64,000 nt of DNA from IMCC45349 sp047219225 (GCF_047219225.1 NZ_CP178208.1:1-64000), one strand, 5' to 3'; counted from the stretch's first letter, positions 53,418 through 63,075 are shown. A program made the numbers and translations. Notes: a model not told the origin generated them from the letters alone.

Positions 53418-53462
53418 AAATTGGTCATAGCTTTTTTTACTAAACTAATAAGAAATGATTTT

Positions 53463-54185
53463 TCAAGTGTCAACTTTTTGAGGCTTGCAAAAAACTAAAG
53501 AAAAAATGAAGGTTATATACATAAACATATTACATAATAAAATAATGACATCTCTTAAAAACACATAATCACCATCCTCAAGCGTATAATATGATTCATA
53601 CAAAGTGATAGGTGTTTTAATTAAAAAAAAGATAAAAAAAACAGAGGCAACATAAAAATGAACTGATTTATAAAAGTTGATAATCTTATGACTCATTAAA
53701 ACTTCTGCAAGATATAATGATGTACTTAAAACTGTTAATAGTACTCCAGAAAATTTAATTAAATAAGATTCTCCATTATAATAGACGCTATAATTAACAG
53801 GCAAATAAATCACACATAGTATTATAAATAAATAAGTACTAAGCTTAATTACTTTCTTAAAATATTCATCCTCTATAATAGACCTAAAATAAAGCGACAC
53901 AAAAAGTGCACTCCCAATACTCCAAAGCAAAGTATACCAGAAATAACTTCTATAAAATAGAGTACCTTTAGTATAGTCATTTATCCAATTAAATGATTCA
54001 TATTTATAACTAAAATACGGCATCCAACCAATAAGATCAATAAAAACCACATACCACAAAAACCAAATGAAATATTTTACTTTGGTACTCTTGAACTTAT
54101 TATACATTAGCAGCCCTACAAGGGCTGCTAATAGCTCAATTCCTATGTTTAAAACAAAGTCGTATTCTGCAAGAAATTCTCTCAT
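53463..54185 (-). CDS. Polytopic membrane protein B, paralog of protein A
   Basis: A 240-residue protein with about seven predicted membrane helices, aligned over its length with the downstream product (shared GIELLAALVGLL, KYFIWFL, YTLLWSIGS, SHKIINFYKS, CKPQ). The two arose by tandem duplication and have diverged, which suggests two inputs to one kinase. Function unknown. It lies 9 bases after the small Gly-rich protein gene and 45 bases before protein A. Confidence 0.75.
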   Translation of the reverse strand: MREFLAEYDFVLNIGIELLAALVGLLMYNKFKSTKVKYFIWFLWYVVFIDLIGWMPYFSYKYESFNWINDYTKGTLFYRSYFWYTLLWSIGSALFVSLYFRSIIEDEYFKKVIKLSTYLFIILCVIYLPVNYSVYYNGESYLIKFSGVLLTVLSTSLYLAEVLMSHKIINFYKSVHFYVASVFFIFFLIKTPITLYESYYTLEDGDYVFLRDVIILLCNMFMYITFIFSLVFCKPQKVDT

Positions 54186-54194
54186 ATATTATTA

Positions 54195-54587
54195 CTACTG
54201 CGGATAATTTGCTCCTGGAGGTTTTCCATTACCACCTCCATTAAAGCCATCTGCATCTCCTATATCATTATTACCAGAACCTCCACCATCTTTCCCTTCA
54301 GGGATATCTGCTGTAGGTACTATAAAAGCTGTAGTATATCCTGGTTGACCATCAACCTCTGGATAAGCACCAGAGTACACTCTAATTCCATTCATAGTAT
54401 ATCCTAATTCTTTAGCTTGGTTTTCAGCATAATCTAAATACGCTCTTAAATCTTCTAAAGACCACCACGAAGACCTATTATCATCTTGCTTAGTAATGTC
54501 TCTCGTAATTAACTCCCAACGAGATGTGTAATTGTCATTTAATTCTTGTAACTCCTTTGGAGATACAATCCCTTTAATTTCTGCCAT
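54195..54587 (-). CDS. Small protein with Gly/Asn-rich tail, first gene of the kinase operon
   Basis: About 130 residues from ATG 54587 (an ATG two codons upstream is an alternative). Residues 1-95 form a mixed helix/strand domain with the WWSLEDLRAYLDYAENQAKELG helix and GIRVYSGAYP and AFIVPT strands; the last 35 are low-complexity Gly, Asn and Asp (GKDGGGSGNND, GGGNGKPPG). There is no signal peptide and no hydrophobic helix. Not recognised. It precedes the two membrane proteins and the kinase by 9 bases. The leader region (54588-54714) shows no canonical promoter. Confidence 0.65.
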   Translation of the reverse strand: MAEIKGIVSPKELQELNDNYTSRWELITRDITKQDDNRSSWWSLEDLRAYLDYAENQAKELGYTMNGIRVYSGAYPEVDGQPGYTTAFIVPTADIPEGKDGGGSGNNDIGDADGFNGGGNGKPPGANYPQ

Positions 54588-54714
54588 AATCAATAAATTT
54601 AGTTAATGAATAATTAGTTTTTGCTATTAATTTATTCTTAAAAAAGAATCTAATTATCAATAGGTCTAAGTTAGACAAAACTTATTACAAAAAGAAGAAA
54701 GCGACTACCTAATA

Positions 54715-55566
54715 CTACATATTTTTTAACTTAAAATGTATTAAGTCTCCTGTAAACTTTTGAGAAAGTCTATTAATTGCTAATACTGATAACTGCAAAA
54801 CCCGAGGATAACCACCTGTAGTTTGGCAATCTCGCATTAAAACAATAAGCTTTCCAGAAGGTGTTAATTGTACTGTACCAGGAAGTACCAAAGACGTAAT
54901 AATAGGCTCTAATTGATTTTGCAAAGTTTCTTCCAATTGATAAGCCATACGAGAGTTCTCATTCGCTATACTAAAACCAGAACTCAACAACCTATCTTGC
55001 TGTTCATTTGACAGCAAATCAAATTCTGGTCCTTTACACACGTCCAAAGATAAACCTGCAAAATGTTCTGACTTCACTTTTACACTAGCATTGGCATTTG
55101 TTCTCTCATTAAAAGTGAATGAAGCACTTGGCAAGATCTCTCCTTTTTCAATTTTAAAAGCATTTGTGATGTTTTTATACATACTACGACTCTTCATTAC
55201 AGTCTGAGTCAAAAAGCCACCAGAAACCGCTAAATAAGCTCTACATCCTTGCTTTCGCTTACCAAAAGATAATATATCTCCTCTCTTTATATGAATCGTT
55301 GTATTAAGCGGAATTGAAATGCCATTTAAACTAGGAGATAAATCTGCTCCTGTAATACTAATCAAACAATCTTGTAGAAATTCTAATTTTGGACCAATCA
55401 AAGTGATTTCTAATAACGCAGCATGGTCTTCATTGCCAACTAAAGCATTTGCTATTTTGGCACTGTAACGATCCATAACTCCTGAAACTGGCACACCATA
55501 CTCTTGAAAATCCCATCGTCCCATATCTTGAATAGTATCATATAATCCAGTTTTTAAAACCTTAAT
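54715..55566 (-). CDS. pxpC: 5-Oxoprolinase subunit C (biotin-dependent carboxyltransferase-like)
   Basis: PxpC, with PxpA and PxpB, cleaves 5-oxoproline to glutamate using ATP. From ATG 55566 the protein has 283 residues: KTGLYDTIQDMGRW at about 5-18, YGVPVSGVMDRYSAKIANALVGN, and the C-terminal PGTVQLTPSGKLIVLMRDCQTTGGYP signature. It overlaps the pxpB stop by 5 bases. The upstream codons to 55581 (MRCW) are inside pxpB and unlikely to be used. It ends the five-gene operon. Confidence 0.93.
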   Translation of the reverse strand: MKVLKTGLYDTIQDMGRWDFQEYGVPVSGVMDRYSAKIANALVGNEDHAALLEITLIGPKLEFLQDCLISITGADLSPSLNGISIPLNTTIHIKRGDILSFGKRKQGCRAYLAVSGGFLTQTVMKSRSMYKNITNAFKIEKGEILPSASFTFNERTNANASVKVKSEHFAGLSLDVCKGPEFDLLSNEQQDRLLSSGFSIANENSRMAYQLEETLQNQLEPIITSLVLPGTVQLTPSGKLIVLMRDCQTTGGYPRVLQLSVLAINRLSQKFTGDLIHFKLKNM

Positions 55567-56296
55567 CATCCAACACCTCACTTTCTAATTGATACACGCC
55601 AGCATCGACAAGCTTCTTAACAACACTATACTCTTTTCTAGAAATTGGATAAAACTGAATTTGATCTCCTGCTTTTGCAAAACAAGGTGGATTTGAATTG
55701 ACATCAAAAAAATCAATTGGTGTATTCCCAATAATATTCCATCCTCCAGGACTTGCATTTGGATACACTCCTGTTTGATTTCCACCAATAGCAACTGCAC
55801 CTTTTTCAACCGCTAATCTAGGTGTAGATTTTCGTGGTATATGAAGTTCTTTTTTTAAGCCTCCCAAGTATAAAAACCCAGGCAAAAAACCAATAAAATA
55901 AACGATGTAAATTGAAGTTGAATGTAGCCTAATTATATCTGATTTTGAAATGTTATTTCGACTTGAGATTTCATCTAAATCTATCCCAAATTCGTCATCA
56001 TAACATACTGGAATATTCCATCGTCTGAAAGAAGGTTTATTTAAACCACTCGTGGTTTTATATGCCGATTTTAAAGTCGAAATTTTATCATAAATATTAT
56101 TTATACCTAAAACATAAATTACTAATAACGAATTATATGCAGATTTCACCTGAACCTTTTCTTTAATATATTTATTTTCAATAATTTGCTTAAAACAAAG
56201 CACATCATTTAGTATATCTCCATGAATTTCGGTAGGCCATTCTATCAAAATTGAATGCGCTCCATAAGGTTTATATGTAAGTTTATATTGCGGCAA
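55562..56296 (-). CDS. pxpB: 5-Oxoprolinase subunit B
   Basis: Subunit B of the bacterial 5-oxoprolinase (KipI-like). The 244-residue protein has the Ct-C-D fold with IPVCYDDEFGIDLDEI around 95-110, FLPGFLYLGGL around 140-150, IPRKSTPRLAVEKGAVAIGGNQTGVYPNASPGGW as the main conserved block and DFFDVNSNPPCFAKAGD near the end. It lies 4 bases after pxpA and overlaps pxpC. Confidence 0.94.
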   Translation of the reverse strand: MPQYKLTYKPYGAHSILIEWPTEIHGDILNDVLCFKQIIENKYIKEKVQVKSAYNSLLVIYVLGINNIYDKISTLKSAYKTTSGLNKPSFRRWNIPVCYDDEFGIDLDEISSRNNISKSDIIRLHSTSIYIVYFIGFLPGFLYLGGLKKELHIPRKSTPRLAVEKGAVAIGGNQTGVYPNASPGGWNIIGNTPIDFFDVNSNPPCFAKAGDQIQFYPISRKEYSVVKKLVDAGVYQLESEVLDD

Positions 56297-56300
56297 TTTC

Positions 56301-57041
56301 TTATTGAATTCGGATTCCTGAAGCGTTTAGTTTTTGAATCAATTCGCTGACTAATTTTACCGAATTTGGTGTGTCTCCATGCACACAAAAAGTTTGCGCT
56401 TTTACCTCCACTTCTGCACCACTTATTGTCTTTACTTTTTGATGTACAATCATGTTATAAATATGCGCATACATCGCATCTGAATTTGTAATTAAAGCGT
56501 CCGATTGTTTTCGGGAAACTAGAGATAAATCTTCATTATAATTTCTATCTGCAAATGCTTCATAAGTAATTTCTACATCTTCTTTTTGGGCAATTTTAGC
56601 AATCACAGAACCATAAGGCACATACAATTTTAAAGGCTGATGAAAACGTTTCATCACCTCCACAATAACCTCAGCTGTAGATTTATCCTTAGCTGCTAAA
56701 TTATATAATGCGCCATGAGGCTTTACATGATGCAGCAACCCTTGTTCCTCACGTACAATACGTTTTAAACGCTCTATTTGCTGCTTAATACTTTGATATA
56801 ATGACGTACAAGACATTTCTACTATAGATCTACCAAAGTTCTCTGTATCAGGAAATGAAGGATGTGCCCCTATCTTGGTGTTATATTTAATAGCCAATTG
56901 AACAGCCTCTCTCATAGAACGCTCATCACCTGCATGACCACCACAAGCAATATTACATGATGAAATGATTGGTAATAATTCAGATTCATTACCAACACCT
57001 TCGCCAACATCTGCATTTATATCTATTGTAAAAACATCCAT
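56301..57041 (-). CDS. pxpA: 5-Oxoprolinase subunit A (LamB/YcsF family)
   Basis: Subunit A of the 5-oxoprolinase complex. The 246-residue protein has DINADVGEG at about 7-15, SCNIACGGHAGD around 28-40, KIGAHPSFPD around 56-65, HVKPHGALYN at about 104-113, and the CVHGD ending, with the typical His/Asp set. Length is normal. It follows the transporter gene with a 1-base overlap. Confidence 0.95.
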   Translation of the reverse strand: MDVFTIDINADVGEGVGNESELLPIISSCNIACGGHAGDERSMREAVQLAIKYNTKIGAHPSFPDTENFGRSIVEMSCTSLYQSIKQQIERLKRIVREEQGLLHHVKPHGALYNLAAKDKSTAEVIVEVMKRFHQPLKLYVPYGSVIAKIAQKEDVEITYEAFADRNYNEDLSLVSRKQSDALITNSDAMYAHIYNMIVHQKVKTISGAEVEVKAQTFCVHGDTPNSVKLVSELIQKLNASGIRIQ

Positions 57042-58264
57042 TATATGACTTCAAATACTTTTAGAATACTTTTTAACCCTAAAAAGATGGTTATTGCTAA
57101 GATAATGATTCCTAAGATGTTTTGCTTCAAGTTATTTCTATAATCTCCTAAAATTGAACGCTTATTTACCATCCAAATTAAAAATCCTGCAATTACTGGC
57201 AACAGAATACCATTAGCCACCTGAGCAAATTTTATAATTTCTATTGATTTTATTCCTGAAGATGAAGACAATACACCTAAAACCAATATCAATATCCAAA
57301 CCGCTCTAAATTGTTTCGTCTTCATATTTGACGACCAACCCAAACAACCACTAGCGACATAAGCTGCTGCTAAAGGCGCTGTGATTGCACTAGTGATACC
57401 AGCAGCAAATAATCCAATAGCTAAGAAATACTTTGAAAAACTTCCAAAAAGCGGTTCTAAACCCTTTGCTAAATCTGCTGCATTAGACACCTCTGAAGTT
57501 TGAATAGCTGCTGCAGAAACAATAATACACATGGATACCATACCTCCTAATACAATTGCCACCAAGGTGTCTTTTCGAGCATATTTTAGATCATTTTCAC
57601 CTTTCCATTTCTCCTTTACCAATGAGGCATGTAAAAAGAGATTATACGGCACTACAGTTGTTCCTATCAAACCAACTATAGTAAGAATACTATCATCTGG
57701 AAAACGTGGTATAAAACCATTCAGAATTGCGCCAATATCTGGTTTTGTCATAATAGCAGTAATCAAAAAGGCTAAACTCATTAAAATCACCAAAGACACC
57801 AATGCTTTTTCTAAGACTTTATAATTTCCAATATACAACAATATAAACGCCACAATTCCAATAGCTAAACTGAAATAATTCAAAGAAAACAAACCTAACT
57901 CTAAACGTTTTACGCCAAAAATTGCCTCCAACCCTAGAACTCCTCCACTAATGTTTCCGGCTTCATAAGCTGCATTTCCAATAACAATTGCTGATAAAAT
58001 CAACATAATGGCAAGCACCTTGAGTGCTGGTTGTTTAATTTCTAATCGAATAGTCTCAGCTAATCCCTTTTGAGAAATTATTCCTAAACGCGCAGACATC
58101 TCTTGCAATACAACCGTTGCTACTACCGAAAGTACCATTGCCCACAACAATGCAAATCCAAAACTCACTCCTGCAATCGTACACAACGTTACCGTTCCTG
58201 GACCAATAAAAGCTGCTGCTACTAAAGGACCTGGACCTATATTCTTAAACCATTGCTTAATCAT
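57041..58264 (-). CDS. Nramp-like membrane transporter lacking the usual metal ligands
   Basis: A 407-residue polytopic protein (about 11 helices) of the Nramp fold, from ATG 58264. The helix-1 motif, canonically DPGN, here reads GPGT (AAAFIGPGTVTL), and the helix-6 motif, canonically containing MPH, here reads VPYN (GTTVVPYNLFLH). So the Asp, Asn and Met that bind Mn2+/Fe2+ in canonical members are replaced. That makes ordinary divalent-metal uptake doubtful. Directly upstream of pxpA and overlapped with it by 1 base, it may carry a substrate for that enzyme, but this is inference. Confidence 0.85.
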   Translation of the reverse strand: MIKQWFKNIGPGPLVAAAFIGPGTVTLCTIAGVSFGFALLWAMVLSVVATVVLQEMSARLGIISQKGLAETIRLEIKQPALKVLAIMLILSAIVIGNAAYEAGNISGGVLGLEAIFGVKRLELGLFSLNYFSLAIGIVAFILLYIGNYKVLEKALVSLVILMSLAFLITAIMTKPDIGAILNGFIPRFPDDSILTIVGLIGTTVVPYNLFLHASLVKEKWKGENDLKYARKDTLVAIVLGGMVSMCIIVSAAAIQTSEVSNAADLAKGLEPLFGSFSKYFLAIGLFAAGITSAITAPLAAAYVASGCLGWSSNMKTKQFRAVWILILVLGVLSSSSGIKSIEIIKFAQVANGILLPVIAGFLIWMVNKRSILGDYRNNLKQNILGIIILAITIFLGLKSILKVFEVI

Positions 58265-59372
58265 TAGATGCTGCATTTAAAGCATAAATAGCAAAGCTTC
58301 CTAACCAATGTCCTCCTTCATAATTATCATCTACAATACTTGGCAAAGAGTAATTAATATGCTTGTTTGCTATATTTTTCAAGTGACCTAATTCGTCAAT
58401 ATCTTGGGCAATTATATTTAAACTCCATGCTCTTGAAAAGTTAACACCATCCAAATGCACTAGTTTTCCATCTGTACGATCCGACACTTTCCCTGTTGCT
58501 ATATCAAAATTCTTATCTGATAACTGTGGTAAAAACTTCGACACCCAAGTTTTAAATTCTTCTTTTGCTAAAACGCGCTTCATTATAGCTGCTTCTTCTA
58601 AACAAGGTGATAGAAAATCAAACCCACTTGGTTCCCAAGATATTGGGCAACCTTCATCGTTCATATAAAAATCACGTGCACGTTGCTCAATCATTTGCAA
58701 TAACTGCGTATGACCTACTGTCTTTGCATAATCATAAGCAAAGGTCAACCCAAATGCTGTATTGGTATGCTCTCCTACTCTAATTGGGTAATTTAGTTTC
58801 GGTAAAAATTCAATATACTTTTGAACTAACAAATCTGTAAGTGGTTGCAAGTTAGTCTCCAACTCTCTCGCCAATGGATCATCCCAAGTATGCAACTCTT
58901 CAGCTAGTTTTAATAACCAAGCCCAACCATAGGTACGCTCATAGGATGTATTGTGTTTTCCATAAAAATATTCGACCTCAGCTAAAATATTTGCTTTAGA
59001 TATATTAGCCTTTAGCTTCTCTATAATTAATTCCTTATTATCTAATTCTGGAAACTGTTTTAATAAGGATACCAAACTCCAATGTCCATGTACTGCGGAA
59101 TGCCAATCAAAACATCCATAAAACGCAGGATGCAATGCTTTAGGTGATTGCAGGTCTTCATCTCCACCAATAGTTTGATTAAGTTTATTTGGATATTCCG
59201 TATCCATACAATGCAAAGGCAGTTGCGCTAAACGATTGGCCTCTACTAAATCTAAAGTTGGAATAGGCGCAATTTCTACTTCTGGAAGTGATACTTTTTT
59301 AACTTCTTTTTTATCTGAAGTATTACAACTTAAACTGAGTGCTAGCAGTGAGAGGATGGTTAGTTTTTTCAT
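58257..59372 (-). CDS. DUF2891 family lipoprotein
   Basis: A 371-residue DUF2891 protein. The N-terminus has a lipobox ending LSLSC (C16), so it is predicted to be a lipoprotein; the mature part has HPAFYGCFDWHSAVHGHWSLV around 90-110 and SWEPSGFDFLSPCLEEAAIMKRVL around 241-264, both diagnostic. The alpha/alpha-barrel-like fold resembles that of glycan- or peptide-processing enzymes, with no activity proved. Its 3' end overlaps the transporter by 8 bases, making it the first gene of the pxp operon. A 102-base gap to the ComM-like gene shows no clear promoter. Confidence 0.88.
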   Translation of the reverse strand: MKKLTILSLLALSLSCNTSDKKEVKKVSLPEVEIAPIPTLDLVEANRLAQLPLHCMDTEYPNKLNQTIGGDEDLQSPKALHPAFYGCFDWHSAVHGHWSLVSLLKQFPELDNKELIIEKLKANISKANILAEVEYFYGKHNTSYERTYGWAWLLKLAEELHTWDDPLARELETNLQPLTDLLVQKYIEFLPKLNYPIRVGEHTNTAFGLTFAYDYAKTVGHTQLLQMIEQRARDFYMNDEGCPISWEPSGFDFLSPCLEEAAIMKRVLAKEEFKTWVSKFLPQLSDKNFDIATGKVSDRTDGKLVHLDGVNFSRAWSLNIIAQDIDELGHLKNIANKHINYSLPSIVDDNYEGGHWLGSFAIYALNAASND

Positions 59373-59474
59373 AGATGTTTACTCTAAAAATTTAGTAGAC
59401 ACCTAAGGTATTATATTTTTTTGAGATTCATAACTACATTCTGAATGACAAACAAAGTTAAGCTTAACAGCTTT

Positions 59475-61010
59475 TTAACCCAACCAACCTTCTCTATCTA
59501 AACTACGATATTGAATTGCCTCAGAAATATGATTCCCTGTAATTGATGCAGCTTTTTCTAAATCAGCAATAGTACGAGCAACTTTTAAAATACGATCGTA
59601 AGCTCTAGCAGATAGATTCAATCGTTCCATCGCTGTTTTAAGCAACTGCTTTGAAGCCTCATCTAGTTTACAATATTCACGAATTTGCTTGGTATTCATC
59701 TGTGCATTATAATGCACTTTATCAAGTTCTTTAAAACGTTCTGTTTGAATTTCTCTAGCCTCAGTAACACGTTTTCTAATCTCAACAGAGGTTTCTGCCT
59801 TGGTTTCATCAGAAAGTTTTTCAAAAGGCACTGGTGTTACTTCAATATGAATATCAATTCTATCTAAAAGCGGTCCAGATATTTTACCTAAATAACGCTG
59901 CATCTCTGCTGGCGAGCTCGTTACAGGTGCATCAGGATCGTTAAAATAACCTCCTGGACTTGGATTCATACTTGCCACTAACATAAAAGATGAAGGGTAT
60001 GTCACAGTAAATTTCGCTCTAGAAATAGTCACCTCTCTGTCTTCTAAGGGTTGGCGCATTACTTCCAAAACCTCACGTTTAAATTCTGGTAATTCATCTA
60101 AAAACAAAACCCCATTATGTGATAAAGAAATTTCTCCAGGTTGTGGATAACTTCCGCCTCCTACTAACGCTACATTAGATATGGTATGATGTGGACTTCT
60201 AAACGGTCTTTGTGCCATGAGCCCAGAATCTTTAACTCTACCAACTACAGAGTGGATTTTAGTAGTTTCCAAGGCTTCATGCAAGGTCATTGGTGGTAAA
60301 ATAGAAGGCAAACGCTTTGCCAGCATAGTTTTTCCTGCTCCTGGTGGACCAATAAGGATGATATTATGCCCTCCAGCTGCTGCAATTTCCATACAACGTT
60401 TAATACTTTCTTGCCCTTTTACATCTGCAAAGTCAAATTCAGGAAAATCAAGATTTTTATAAAACTCCTGTCTCGTATCAATAATAGTTTGTTCTATAGC
60501 CTCACCTTTATCAAAGAAATTAATAACCTCTAAAATATTTTCTACTCCAAAAACCTTCAAGTCATTAACAATGGCTGCTTCTTTAGCATTTTGTTTAGGC
60601 AGAATAAACCCCTTAAAACCTTCCTCTCTAGCTTTTACAGCAATTGGCAACGCACCTTTAATTGGTTGCAAACTACCATCCAGCGACAATTCTCCCATAA
60701 TAAGATAATCTTCCAAATTAGCTGCTTGTATTTGTGAGGATGCAGCAAGAATTCCGATAGCCAAAGTTAAATCGTAAGCAGATCCTTCTTTACGTAAATC
60801 GGCAGGAGCCATATTAATAGTTAATTTCTTACCAGGTATTTTATAACCATTATTTTGCAATGCAGCTGCTATTCGATAATTACTTTCTTTAATAGCATTA
60901 TCAGGCAATCCTACGAGATGATATCCAATACCTTTATCTACATTTACTTCGACTGTAATGGTTGAGGCCTCTACCCCGAATACAGCACTAGCGAAGACTT
61001 TTTTAAGCAT
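59475..61010 (-). CDS. comM: YifB/ComM family AAA+ ATPase (Mg-chelatase-like)
   Basis: A 511-residue AAA+ protein. It has an N-terminal ChlI-like domain (about 1-185, GLPDNAIKESNYRIAAALQNNGY), Walker A GPPGAGKT at 221-228, Walker B VLFLDELPEF around 295-304, then an arginine-finger region and a C-terminal ChlI helical domain ending LSARAYDRILKVARTIADLE. ComM is a hexameric helicase promoting branch migration in natural transformation; the wider family is often of unknown role. Confidence 0.92.
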   Translation of the reverse strand: MLKKVFASAVFGVEASTITVEVNVDKGIGYHLVGLPDNAIKESNYRIAAALQNNGYKIPGKKLTINMAPADLRKEGSAYDLTLAIGILAASSQIQAANLEDYLIMGELSLDGSLQPIKGALPIAVKAREEGFKGFILPKQNAKEAAIVNDLKVFGVENILEVINFFDKGEAIEQTIIDTRQEFYKNLDFPEFDFADVKGQESIKRCMEIAAAGGHNIILIGPPGAGKTMLAKRLPSILPPMTLHEALETTKIHSVVGRVKDSGLMAQRPFRSPHHTISNVALVGGGSYPQPGEISLSHNGVLFLDELPEFKREVLEVMRQPLEDREVTISRAKFTVTYPSSFMLVASMNPSPGGYFNDPDAPVTSSPAEMQRYLGKISGPLLDRIDIHIEVTPVPFEKLSDETKAETSVEIRKRVTEAREIQTERFKELDKVHYNAQMNTKQIREYCKLDEASKQLLKTAMERLNLSARAYDRILKVARTIADLEKAASITGNHISEAIQYRSLDREGWLG

Positions 61011-61067
61011 AAATCATTGATTTGCTTAAATGTAAGAAAATTACTTAAAACTTTTATAATCAAGCAA

Positions 61068-62054
61068 CTATGATTTTACACCGAACTTGTAAATAATTTC
61101 GTTAAGGTAAGTTTCTCCAGGTTTTAAAATGGAATTAGGAAAACTAGACTGATTAGGAGCGTCTGGATAATTTTGCGGCTCAAAACATATAGAAGGAAAG
61201 TCATAATACTCAGCATTATCAGCAAAAGAAAACTCAGGAAATTTAGGGTTTGTATAGACTACCATTGCTGGTTGATTGGTAAACACCTGCATTTTTATAC
61301 CACTTTCTTCAGAAAATAATGTTGCCACTCTTAATTTATCCTCTCTTAATATAAACGCATCATCTAAACCCTTAAAGTCTTTTCTTCCAATCTTACTTTT
61401 TTCATTAAAATCGAACCTTGTGTTTTTAGAGCCTATCTTTTTACCTGATGGCACTAAATGTTTATCTACTTCTAAATAAGCATCACTTAAAATCTCTAAA
61501 TCATGTTTTAATATCGAACCTCTACCGTTAAGGTTAAAATATGGATGAGTAGTTAAATTTACCGGAGTAGCTTTATCTGTTTCAGCTTTGTATGTTATTT
61601 TAAGAGAATTGGATTTAAGCAGCTCAAAGGTAGCCTTTACCTTAAGGTTTCCAGGATAACCCTCTTCTCCATCTTTGCTTAAATAAGAAAATGTAACAGA
61701 TTTGTTTTCTTTATAATCTTCGATATTCCATATTTTCTTATCAAAACCTTCTTTTCCTCCATGAAGATGTACTCCATTTTCATTTTGAAGATTGTATTTA
61801 TTTTCATCTATACTAAAGCTACCACTAGAAATCCTACCTGCATACCTACCAATGGTTGCTCCAAGATATATAGCTTTACTTTGGTATTCTTTTTTTAAAT
61901 AATCTTCTGGAGAGCTTAAACCAACAACAACATTCACCAAATCACCTTCTTTATCAGGCACTCTTAAACTTGTAATTATACAACCGAAATTGATGATATC
62001 TACCTCAACTCCATTACTGTTTTTAAGAGTAATTAGTTTTAAATTTCTATTCAT
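61068..62054 (-). CDS. galM: Aldose 1-epimerase (galactose mutarotase)
   Basis: Interconverts alpha and beta anomers of sugars. The 328-residue protein of the GalM beta-sandwich fold has VHLHGGKEGFDKKIW around 95-109 with the catalytic His, TTHPYFNLNG around 167-176 with the second His, and SICFEPQNYPDAPNQ around 290-305 with the catalytic Glu. No signal peptide, so cytoplasmic. Flanked by single genes rather than a gal operon, so its sugar is undetermined. Confidence 0.93.
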   Translation of the reverse strand: MNRNLKLITLKNSNGVEVDIINFGCIITSLRVPDKEGDLVNVVVGLSSPEDYLKKEYQSKAIYLGATIGRYAGRISSGSFSIDENKYNLQNENGVHLHGGKEGFDKKIWNIEDYKENKSVTFSYLSKDGEEGYPGNLKVKATFELLKSNSLKITYKAETDKATPVNLTTHPYFNLNGRGSILKHDLEILSDAYLEVDKHLVPSGKKIGSKNTRFDFNEKSKIGRKDFKGLDDAFILREDKLRVATLFSEESGIKMQVFTNQPAMVVYTNPKFPEFSFADNAEYYDFPSICFEPQNYPDAPNQSSFPNSILKPGETYLNEIIYKFGVKS

Positions 62055-62109
62055 TGTTAGTTTTAAGTTGGTAAACCAAATTTAACAATCTATTGCTCTA
62101 TAGGAAACA

Positions 62110-63075
62110 TTATTCTAATTTATTTTTAATGAATTGTAAAGCTCTCATTTCATTGTAATAAACTCCATTTTTAGCATACATTCCAACATGACCTCCATAT
62201 TTTGGAGTTTCTAAAAACAGATTTTTATTTGTTTTAGCAACATCAAAAGGAAAACATTCTTTAGAAAGAAAAGAATCATTTAACGAATTAATGATTAACG
62301 TAGGCCTGTTTATACTTTGCAAAAATTGTAAGCTGCTACTTTTGGCGTAATAATCTAAAGCATCTATAAATCCATTAGCTTTTGATGTATACACATCGTC
62401 AAAGTCTTTTAGCGTCTTAATGGATTTTATTTCAGATTTTGATATTTCCTCTGGGAAAAGTTTATGTTTCACCTTAAGCTTACCCATTAAATGTTTTTTA
62501 AACCTATCATGATACAGAACATTTTTAAACATATGTAATTGCAACATAGAACCATACAAAAAACAAGGTACTGATACTGCAATTCCTGCTTTTACTTGAT
62601 TTGGAATATCATTACCCTCTCCAAGATATTTTAGCACTACATTTCCACCTAAACTAAATCCTTTAAGATAGATTTCATCATAACTTTTAGAAGCTAAAAT
62701 ATTATCGATTATCTCTTTTAAATCGTTAGTTTCTCCCGAATGATATGAATGATATTTTAGATTTTCTTCGCCACTACAACCTCTAAAGTTGACACAAACC
62801 GCATCCACATCATTTTGGTTAAATATTTTTGCAGCACCCAGCATATATGGTCGTTGCGCATCTCCTTCTAAACCATGAAGTACTATGATAAGTTTAGATG
62901 TTGGTTTTGAAGCATAACTCCAATCTAAATCAACAAAATCACCATCACTTAAAGTAATACGCTCTCTAGTTTGAGATACATTTTTTACTTTTCTATACAA
63001 CCCAGAATATACAGTTGAAAAAAAGCCATTTTTAAACAAAAAAGAAGGGTTGTAATTTGAACTAACTAATGGCAT
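62110..63075 (-). CDS. YheT family alpha/beta hydrolase
   Basis: A 321-residue alpha/beta hydrolase. The nucleophile elbow GFSLGG contains the serine near 140, and VCVNFRGCSGEENLKYHSYHSGETND around 91-117 is the YheT family signature. The C-terminal His is in YGGHVGMYAK. The family may act on esters or lipids, with little known. It is spaced by one base from tilS, which precedes it on the strand. Confidence 0.9.
   Translation of the reverse strand: MPLVSSNYNPSFLFKNGFFSTVYSGLYRKVKNVSQTRERITLSDGDFVDLDWSYASKPTSKLIIVLHGLEGDAQRPYMLGAAKIFNQNDVDAVCVNFRGCSGEENLKYHSYHSGETNDLKEIIDNILASKSYDEIYLKGFSLGGNVVLKYLGEGNDIPNQVKAGIAVSVPCFLYGSMLQLHMFKNVLYHDRFKKHLMGKLKVKHKLFPEEISKSEIKSIKTLKDFDDVYTSKANGFIDALDYYAKSSSLQFLQSINRPTLIINSLNDSFLSKECFPFDVAKTNKNLFLETPKYGGHVGMYAKNGVYYNEMRALQFIKNKLE

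Noticed and set aside
59457..59468. GTTAAGCTTAAC palindrome as a terminator or operator after the ComM-like gene
   Set aside because: Short, no T-run on the expected side, and such AT-rich palindromes are expected by chance at this base composition.
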